64,000 nucleotides of DNA from Parvularcula sp964556115 (GTDB lineage: Bacteria; Pseudomonadota; Alphaproteobacteria; Caulobacterales; Parvularculaceae). Below are positions 59,716-64,000 of the stretch, piece after piece. The translations under genes and the position numbers were made by a program. Position 1 is the stretch's first letter; every line of letters begins with the position of its first letter. The notes below the pieces were generated by a model. It searched no databases. It saw nothing but the letters and a program-made list of their open reading frames with translations, and was not told the origin of the DNA. The stretch lies in contig CAZKVC010000004.1 in NCBI GenBank assembly GCA_964556115.1, forward strand, positions 158,532 through 222,531. The letters are read 5' to 3'.

Positions 59716-60179
59716 GCAAAGCCGAAACCTACCGCCAGACCGCCAGGGAAATCGCCTCCGTCCTCGAAGGCGAGACCAATCTCACCGCGCGCATGGCCAC
59801 CGTCTCCTGTCTTCTCGCCCATGCCTTTCCGGGCAACATCTGGACGGGCTTCTACATCGTCGATCCCGAAAAGCCCGAAGAGCTGGTGGTCGGACCCTAT
59901 CAGGGCACGCTGGGCTGCCTTCGCATCCCCCTCGGGCGCGGCGTCTGCGGCACCGCCGCCGCCTCGCGCGAAACGCAAGTCATTGAAGACGTGCACAGCT
60001 TCGACGGCCACATCGCCTGCGACAGCCGCTCGGTCAGCGAGATCGTCGTTCCGGTCACGGACAGCCGGGGTGAGCTGATCGCGGTCCTCGATATCGACAA
60101 CCCCGTGGCGGGCACCTTCGACGAGGTGGACCGCGAGCATCTCGAGGCCATCTGCACGGCGGTCTTCGGCCAGGGCTGA
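59712..60179 (+). CDS. msrC: Free methionine-(R)-sulfoxide reductase (GAF domain)
   Basis: A 155-residue GAF-fold fRMsr that reduces free Met-R-sulfoxide using thioredoxin. The three cysteines of the family are seen in QGTLGCLRIPLGRGVCGTAA and HIACDSRSVSEIVVPV. The body LIAVLDIDNPVAGTFDEVDR is typical. It overlaps the FAH gene stop and is followed five bases on by rlmJ. Confidence 0.94.
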   Translation: MSKAETYRQTAREIASVLEGETNLTARMATVSCLLAHAFPGNIWTGFYIVDPEKPEELVVGPYQGTLGCLRIPLGRGVCGTAAASRETQVIEDVHSFDGHIACDSRSVSEIVVPVTDSRGELIAVLDIDNPVAGTFDEVDREHLEAICTAVFGQG

Positions 60180-60184
60180 GGAGC

Positions 60185-60955
60185 GTGCTCTCCTATCAGC
60201 ACGCCTATCACGCAGGGGGGCCTGCGGATCTTCACAAGCATCTCGCGCTCTGCGAACTCCTAGGCCTCCTGACGAGGAAGGACCGGGGGATCAGCTATTT
60301 CGAGACCCATGCCGGGCGCGGGCTTTATGATCTTGATGCTGAGGAAGCGCGCAAGACCGGCGAGGCGGCGGAAGGCATCGATGCGCTGACGCCTTGCGAA
60401 GACACCCGGTTTGCCAACGCGCTCAGCAGTGCACGGAAGGCCCATGGCCCGCGCGCCTATCCCGGCTCGCCGCTTGTTGCTTCGGCCCTTCTGCGGCCCC
60501 AGGACAGGATTGTCCTGATGGAGCTTCACCCGCAGGAGCATGCGGCCCTCAGGCGTGTGATGCGGGGGCAAGCGGCGGTTCACCGCCGGGACGGTTATGA
60601 AGGCGTGCGCGCCCTGACGCCGCCGGACCCGAGGCGCGGCATGGTGCTGGTCGATCCGTCCTACGAGATGAAGGACGAATACGAAGTGGCCGGACGGTTC
60701 GCGGCGGAAACGCTTCGCCGCTGGCCGGAGGCGATGGTGCTCGTCTGGTATCCCATCCTGAAGGCCGGGCGGCATGAAGCGCTGATCGAGGCGGCGGGCG
60801 GCGGGACCATTCTGCGCGACGAGGTCCGCTTCGATCTCAAGGGGGGCAGGGGCATGCTGGGTTCGGGCCTCTTGTGTCTCAACCCGCCCTACGGCGCCGA
60901 AGCCGCGCTCGCAGCCGCCTTGCGTCAGGGAGCGCCGGTCCTGCGCAGCTCCTGA
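60185..60955 (+). CDS. rlmJ: 23S rRNA (adenine-2030-N6)-methyltransferase
   Basis: RlmJ methylates A2030 of 23S rRNA. The 256-residue protein begins LSYQHAYHAGGPADLHKHLA, has YFETHAGRGLYDL as the SAM-binding loop, and the catalytic DPSYE in GMVLVDPSYEMKDEY. The C-terminal GSGLLCLNPPYG is conserved. It starts with GTG and is in a row with the fRMsr gene. Confidence 0.95.
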   Translation: MLSYQHAYHAGGPADLHKHLALCELLGLLTRKDRGISYFETHAGRGLYDLDAEEARKTGEAAEGIDALTPCEDTRFANALSSARKAHGPRAYPGSPLVASALLRPQDRIVLMELHPQEHAALRRVMRGQAAVHRRDGYEGVRALTPPDPRRGMVLVDPSYEMKDEYEVAGRFAAETLRRWPEAMVLVWYPILKAGRHEALIEAAGGGTILRDEVRFDLKGGRGMLGSGLLCLNPPYGAEAALAAALRQGAPVLRSS

Positions 60956-60962
60956 TGGCCAT

Positions 60963-60976
60963 GGCCCCGTCCTTGC
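60963..60976 (+). promoter_or_regulatory. Sigma-54-like promoter of the VPLPA-CTERM gene
   Basis: GG at 60963-60964 and GC at 60975-60976 are separated by exactly ten bases, with T before the GG and TTGCA at the -12 site. The -24 side (TGGCCCC) differs from the consensus TGGCACG at two positions. The predicted start near 60988 gives a leader of about 32 bases. A perfect 8-base dyad, GTCCTTGC (60969-60976) and GCAAGGAC (60991-60998), overlaps the -12 element. PEP-CTERM-type genes are often sigma-54 controlled. Confidence 0.5.
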
Positions 60977-61019
60977 ACCTGTCCCGGTCAGCAAGGACAC
61001 CTTTAAGGAAGGGCTTACC

Positions 61020-61682
61020 ATGATCCGCAGTCTTCTTACGGCCGGCATCGCCGCCATCACCATCGCCGGTGCTCAGGCTTCGGCTGCGCCCGTCTTTTTC
61101 GAGGGGTTCGAGAATCCCGATATCGGACAGAGGTGGAACGTCTATGACGGCTTCGGCCAGTTCGTGACCACCGAAGGCATGGGCATCGAGGTGCAGCGCT
61201 CGGGCACCGTGGTCGCCGCCTATGAGGGCAACCAGTATATCGAGCTCGACAGCGACAATCAGGTTTCGCCCTATGGCGATGCCCGCGGCTCGAACACATC
61301 GATGGCCGCGCTGGTCGATCTTGTTGCCGGGCAGCGCTACGAAGTGAACTTCGCCTACCGCCCGCGCACCAACACTATCGACGATAACGGGATCTCGGTC
61401 GCCATCGGTTCCCTGGCGGGCCGCAGCTTCACCATGAGCCAGAGCCTCGGCGATGTGGATGCACGCCGTTCAGACCAGAACGCATGGCGCGTGGTTACCA
61501 TGGTCTTCACCGCCCTTACAGGGGACAACGCCGTCCAGTTCGCGGCCTTCGGCCGTGAGAACGAGCTTGGCGGGTTCATCGACGCGGTGGAGATCGAGGC
61601 CGTACCCCTTCCCGCGGGCGCGCTTCTCTTCGCAACCGGCGGGCTGATCTTCGCCCGCCGCCGCCGCGCTGCCGCGGCCTGA
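61020..61682 (+). CDS. Secreted protein with VPLPA-CTERM sorting signal
   Basis: A 220-residue exported protein. It has a signal peptide (LLTAGIAAITIAGAQASAAP), a jelly-roll-like beta domain (VFFEGFENPDIGQRWNVYDG, GNQYIELDSDNQVSPYGDAR, RYEVNFAYRPRTNTIDDNGI), and the C-terminal tripartite tail VPLPAGALLFATGGLIFARR, then basic residues. The tail is the VPLPA-CTERM form of the PEP-CTERM signal, recognised by an exosortase in alphaproteobacteria. The body may be carbohydrate-binding. The ATG has GGAAGGG upstream. A sigma-54-like promoter and a candidate sRNA flank it. Confidence 0.88.
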   Translation: MIRSLLTAGIAAITIAGAQASAAPVFFEGFENPDIGQRWNVYDGFGQFVTTEGMGIEVQRSGTVVAAYEGNQYIELDSDNQVSPYGDARGSNTSMAALVDLVAGQRYEVNFAYRPRTNTIDDNGISVAIGSLAGRSFTMSQSLGDVDARRSDQNAWRVVTMVFTALTGDNAVQFAAFGRENELGGFIDAVEIEAVPLPAGALLFATGGLIFARRRRAAAA

Positions 61683-61712
61683 GCCAGCGATCCCGGTCAG
61701 GGACAGGCGTTC

Positions 61713-61730
61713 CTGGCACGGGGCTTGCTA
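61713..61730 (+). promoter_or_regulatory. Perfect sigma-54 promoter of the candidate sRNA
   Basis: CTGGCACG at 61713-61720, four bases, then TTGCTA at 61725-61730. Every defined position of YTGGCACGRNNNTTGCW matches, and GG and GC are ten bases apart. The predicted start is near 61740. TCCCGGTCAGGGA at 61691-61703, just upstream, is a small dyad that could bind the enhancer protein. Confidence 0.8.
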
Positions 61731-61739
61731 CCCAGGAGT

Positions 61740-61847
61740 TAGAATTCGCCAAGGGCTCGGCTCCGCCGCAATTCTCAAGTCCCACCCAAGGGCGCCTCAC
61801 CGCCCGTCTCTTCAGCCCCCGCCTCCTCACAAGGCGGGGGTTTTTTT
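61740..61847 (+). ncRNA. Candidate sigma-54-driven small RNA with twin CCUCAC loops
   Basis: The segment has no plausible ORF. Three stem-loops are predicted. SL1 is AGAATT-C-GC with GC-AATTCT (61741-61775). SL2 is GGGCG / CGCCC with loop CCTCAC (61790-61805). SL3 is the terminator CCCCCGCCT / AGGCGGGGG with loop CCTCACA (61816-61840), followed by seven T. The repeated CCUCAC loop, preceded by CCU in SL3, is similar to the anti-Shine-Dalgarno and to the C-rich loops of some alphaproteobacterial trans-acting sRNAs. Length would be about 108 bases. Promoter and terminator are both strong; the transcript has not been shown. Confidence 0.65.
61816..61847 (+). terminator. Strong intrinsic terminator of the candidate sRNA
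   Basis: CCCCCGCCT (61816-61824), loop CCTCACA, AGGCGGGGG (61832-61840), then seven T (61841-61847). A textbook Rho-independent terminator on the plus strand. It could also end read-through from the VPLPA-CTERM gene 134 bases upstream. The 139 bases after it, up to the serine acetyltransferase stop, hold nothing I can assign. Confidence 0.92.
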
Positions 61848-61986
61848 GTGGGTCGGGCGGTGGTTGGGGTTCTCGTACCCAAATCGGCAGCCTGCTTTCC
61901 GGGCCCGGCGGTCATTGCCGTAGGCGCGGCGTTGCTGATGCTCATCAAGGGTCATGTAGCCATCATCGCGAAAGAAACGCGATGGG

Positions 61987-62508
61987 CTACCCTTCCACTG
62001 CAGTCTGCCGAGCCGGAATGATCCGTGCGGGAACACCCACGGCCACCGCGCCGGGGGGCACGTCCTTCAGCACCACAGCGTTCGCGCCCACTGTCGCGCC
62101 CTTGCCGATCGTCACGGCGCCCAGGACCTTCGCCCCTGCCGAGACATCCGCGCCGTCTTCGAGAATGGGAAAGTCGCCGCCGGCCCCGCCCTTCACGCCG
62201 AGGGTCACGCCCTGGCCGATAAGGCAGTTCCGGCCGATGCGGCTGCCGGGGCCGATGACGATGCCGACGGGGTGGGGGATCATCAGCCCGCCGCCGATCT
62301 TGGTGTTCAAAGGTATGTCGCAGCCTGCCACCGCCGACCAGAAGCGGTGGCGCAGCACGGCGAGCTTGCGCTTGAGAAAGGCGAGGGGACCGCTGGCGTT
62401 CTGATAGGCGCGGATCGCCTTCAGCACCTTGCGGCCCGGGTCCCAGAACGCGCGCGGACGCTCACGTGACCAGTCCGCCTCGATGCGTTCTTCCGTTCGT
62501 TCGTCCAT
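61987..62508 (-). CDS. Short serine O-acetyltransferase (hexapeptide-repeat)
   Basis: A 173-residue left-handed beta-helix acetyltransferase. It has the catalytic region IGGGLMIPHPVGIVIGPGSR, NCLIGQGVTLGVKGGAGG, and repeats SAGAKVLGAVTIGKGATVGA then NAVVLKDVPPGAVAVGVPAR. This matches the short EpsC/CysE-like group that makes O-acetylserine, or an acetyltransferase for surface sugars. It lacks the longer N-terminal domain of E. coli CysE. The ATG at 62508 was chosen over the TTG one codon earlier. It is divergent from ettA. Confidence 0.85.
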   Translation of the reverse strand: MDERTEERIEADWSRERPRAFWDPGRKVLKAIRAYQNASGPLAFLKRKLAVLRHRFWSAVAGCDIPLNTKIGGGLMIPHPVGIVIGPGSRIGRNCLIGQGVTLGVKGGAGGDFPILEDGADVSAGAKVLGAVTIGKGATVGANAVVLKDVPPGAVAVGVPARIIPARQTAVEG

Positions 62509-62610
62509 CAAGCCCGAAGCCTCGTCCGCCCTTTGCGCATGCCGCTTGCCCCCATGCCCGCAGAGGGTTAATCGGCCCCTCTTTTCTCACCCGCAAGAGG
62601 GGTCCGCACC

Positions 62611-64000
62611 ATGGCACGCCAGTTCATCTATTTCATGAATGGTCTTTCGAAGTCCTACGGCTCGAAGAAGATCCTCGATAATGTCCATCTGCAATTCTAC
62701 CCCGATGCCAAGATCGGGGTCGTCGGCGTCAACGGCGCGGGTAAGTCGACCCTTCTGAAGATCATGGCCGGCGTCGATCAGGAATTCACCGGCGAGGCGC
62801 ACCCGGCAGAGGGCGCCAAGGTCGGCTACCTGCCCCAGGAGCCTGAGCTCGACCCCTCCAAGACCGTCTTCGAGAACGCTGCCGAGGGCGTGGCTCCCAT
62901 CAAGGCCAAGGTGGCTGAGTTCAACGACGTCTCCATGCAGCTCGCCGAGGACTATTCCGACGAGCTGATGGAGAAGATGTCCTCCCTGCAGGAGGAGATC
63001 GATGCGCTGGACGCGTGGGACATCGACAGCAAGGTCGAGCTCGCCATGGAGGCGCTGCGCTGCCCGCCGGGCGACTGGGCAGTGGACAAGCTTTCGGGCG
63101 GTGAGAAGCGCCGCGTGGCCCTGGCCCGGTTGATCCTCGAGAAGAACGACCTCCTCCTCCTCGACGAGCCGACCAACCACCTCGATGCCGAGAGCGTCGC
63201 GTGGCTCGAGAACTACCTGCGCAACTTCCCCGGCGCCGTGGTGCTGGTCACCCACGACCGCTATTTCCTCGATAATGTCACCGGCTGGATCCTCGAGCTC
63301 GACCGCGCCAAGGGCATCCCGCACGAGGGCAATTATTCCAGCTGGCTGCAGCAGAAGGCCAAGCGCATGGCCCAGGAGGAGCGCGAGGAAGGCAAGCGCC
63401 AGAAGACCCTCGACCGCGAGATCGAATGGATCAACCAGGGCCAGAAGGCGCGTCAGGCGAAATCCAAGGCCCGCATCCAGTCCTATGAGAAGCTGCGCGA
63501 CCAGGCCGCCAACGACCAGATCTCCACCGCCCAGATCCAGATCCCCGCAGGCCCCCGCCTCGGCGGCAAGGTGATCGAGGCGGAGGGCCTGAAGAAGGCC
63601 TTCGGCGACAAGCTCTTGATCGACGGGCTCGACTTCACCCTGCCGCCCGGCGGCATCGTCGGTGTCATCGGCCCCAACGGCGCGGGCAAGACGACGCTCT
63701 TCCGCATGCTGACGGGTCAGGACAACCCCGACGAAGGCGCGGTCACTCTCGGCGAGACGGTGAAGCTCGGCTATATCGACCAGACCCGTGAGAACCTGAA
63801 CGACGCCAACACCGTCTGGCAGGAGATCTCGGGCGGCCTCGACATCGTCAAGCTGGGCGAGAAGCGCGAGGTGAACTCCCGCGCCTACTGCACCTGGTTC
63901 AACTTCAAGGGCAGCGACCAGCAGAAGAAGGTCGGCGACCTTTCAGGCGGTGAGCGCAACCGCGTGCAGCTCGCCAAGATGCTGAAGGAGGGGGCGAACC
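62611..64000 (+). CDS. ettA: Energy-dependent translational throttle protein EttA (3' end outside window)
   Basis: ABC-F ATPase that binds the ribosomal E site and senses the ATP/ADP ratio. About 463 of roughly 555 residues are present. Motifs are ABC1 Walker A VGVNGAGKSTLLKIMAG, signature DKLSGGEKRRVALARL, Walker B DLLLLDEPTNHLDAES and VTHDRYFLDNVTGWILELDR. The P-site linker (EEREEGKRQKTLDREIEWIN) follows, then ABC2 Walker A IGPNGAGKTTLFRMLTG and signature GDLSGGERNRVQLAKM. No stop is reached by base 64000. GAGGGG lies upstream of the ATG. Confidence 0.97.
   Translation, partial: MARQFIYFMNGLSKSYGSKKILDNVHLQFYPDAKIGVVGVNGAGKSTLLKIMAGVDQEFTGEAHPAEGAKVGYLPQEPELDPSKTVFENAAEGVAPIKAKVAEFNDVSMQLAEDYSDELMEKMSSLQEEIDALDAWDIDSKVELAMEALRCPPGDWAVDKLSGGEKRRVALARLILEKNDLLLLDEPTNHLDAESVAWLENYLRNFPGAVVLVTHDRYFLDNVTGWILELDRAKGIPHEGNYSSWLQQKAKRMAQEEREEGKRQKTLDREIEWINQGQKARQAKSKARIQSYEKLRDQAANDQISTAQIQIPAGPRLGGKVIEAEGLKKAFGDKLLIDGLDFTLPPGGIVGVIGPNGAGKTTLFRMLTGQDNPDEGAVTLGETVKLGYIDQTRENLNDANTVWQEISGGLDIVKLGEKREVNSRAYCTWFNFKGSDQQKKVGDLSGGERNRVQLAKMLKEGAN

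Noticed and set aside
61827..62036. Minus-strand 69-codon frame between the sRNA terminator and the serine acetyltransferase
   Set aside because: Its end runs through the terminator A/C tract and stem, its start lies inside the acetyltransferase gene, and no ribosome site is seen.

Overview
The window is a GC-rich, densely packed chromosomal segment of an alphaproteobacterium. Supporting features are the ctaD-ctaB-ctaG order, PleC/DivJ-type histidine kinases with the LxN(V/I)SHE(I/L)RTPLNA H-box, a Rhodobacter-type gene transfer agent (GTA) cluster, and a VPLPA-CTERM protein. A marine member near Parvularculales, Caulobacterales or Rhodobacterales is my best guess; nothing here fixes the genus. 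No rRNA, tRNA, insertion sequence or CRISPR array was seen.

Layout. 1-3061: end of an aa3-type cytochrome oxidase operon (ctaD, ctaB, a small membrane protein, ctaG). 3080-11755: housekeeping genes (GNAT, SufE, a secreted unknown, a soluble histidine kinase plus DUF1491, a class A PBP, a large secreted pseudo-hydrolase, a YcgN-type cysteine-cluster protein). 11813-24036: a co-directional, translationally coupled GTA head-tail cluster from a putative small terminase to the g15 tail-tip protein. It lacks room for the two tail-assembly chaperone genes (g10, g10.1) and has a very short tape-measure protein. 24110-28986: a protein quality-control block (J-domain protein, Do-type protease, OmpR-type regulator, sensor kinase). 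28990-36320: a PleC-like kinase and an arginine succinyltransferase operon (M20 hydrolase, astA, astD, astB). 36421-45263: M19 dipeptidase, DsbD/ScsB plus redoxin, pgi, two NTF2-like secreted proteins, purEK. 45267-60955: mixed metabolic and envelope genes (DUF2937, DUF2252, MoxR ATPase, S9 peptidase, thioesterase, DUF4932 lipoprotein, aldo/keto reductase, TonB-dependent siderophore receptor, gabT, methyltransferase, DUF3667, FAH hydrolase, fRMsr, rlmJ). 61020-64000: VPLPA-CTERM protein, a candidate small RNA, serine acetyltransferase, ettA (cut by the window end).

The most striking unannotated structure is at 61713-61847. A perfect match to the sigma-54 -24/-12 consensus is followed about 110 bases later by a strong intrinsic terminator, with no ORF between. 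The predicted RNA has two hairpins with the same CCUCAC loop, the second being the terminator; its sequence resembles an anti-Shine-Dalgarno. A second, weaker sigma-54 element precedes the adjacent VPLPA-CTERM gene, and both promoter regions share a TCCCGGTCAG motif. Together they look like a small sigma-54 regulon of one surface protein and one regulatory RNA. The other leading observation is the GTA with a predicted unusually short tail.
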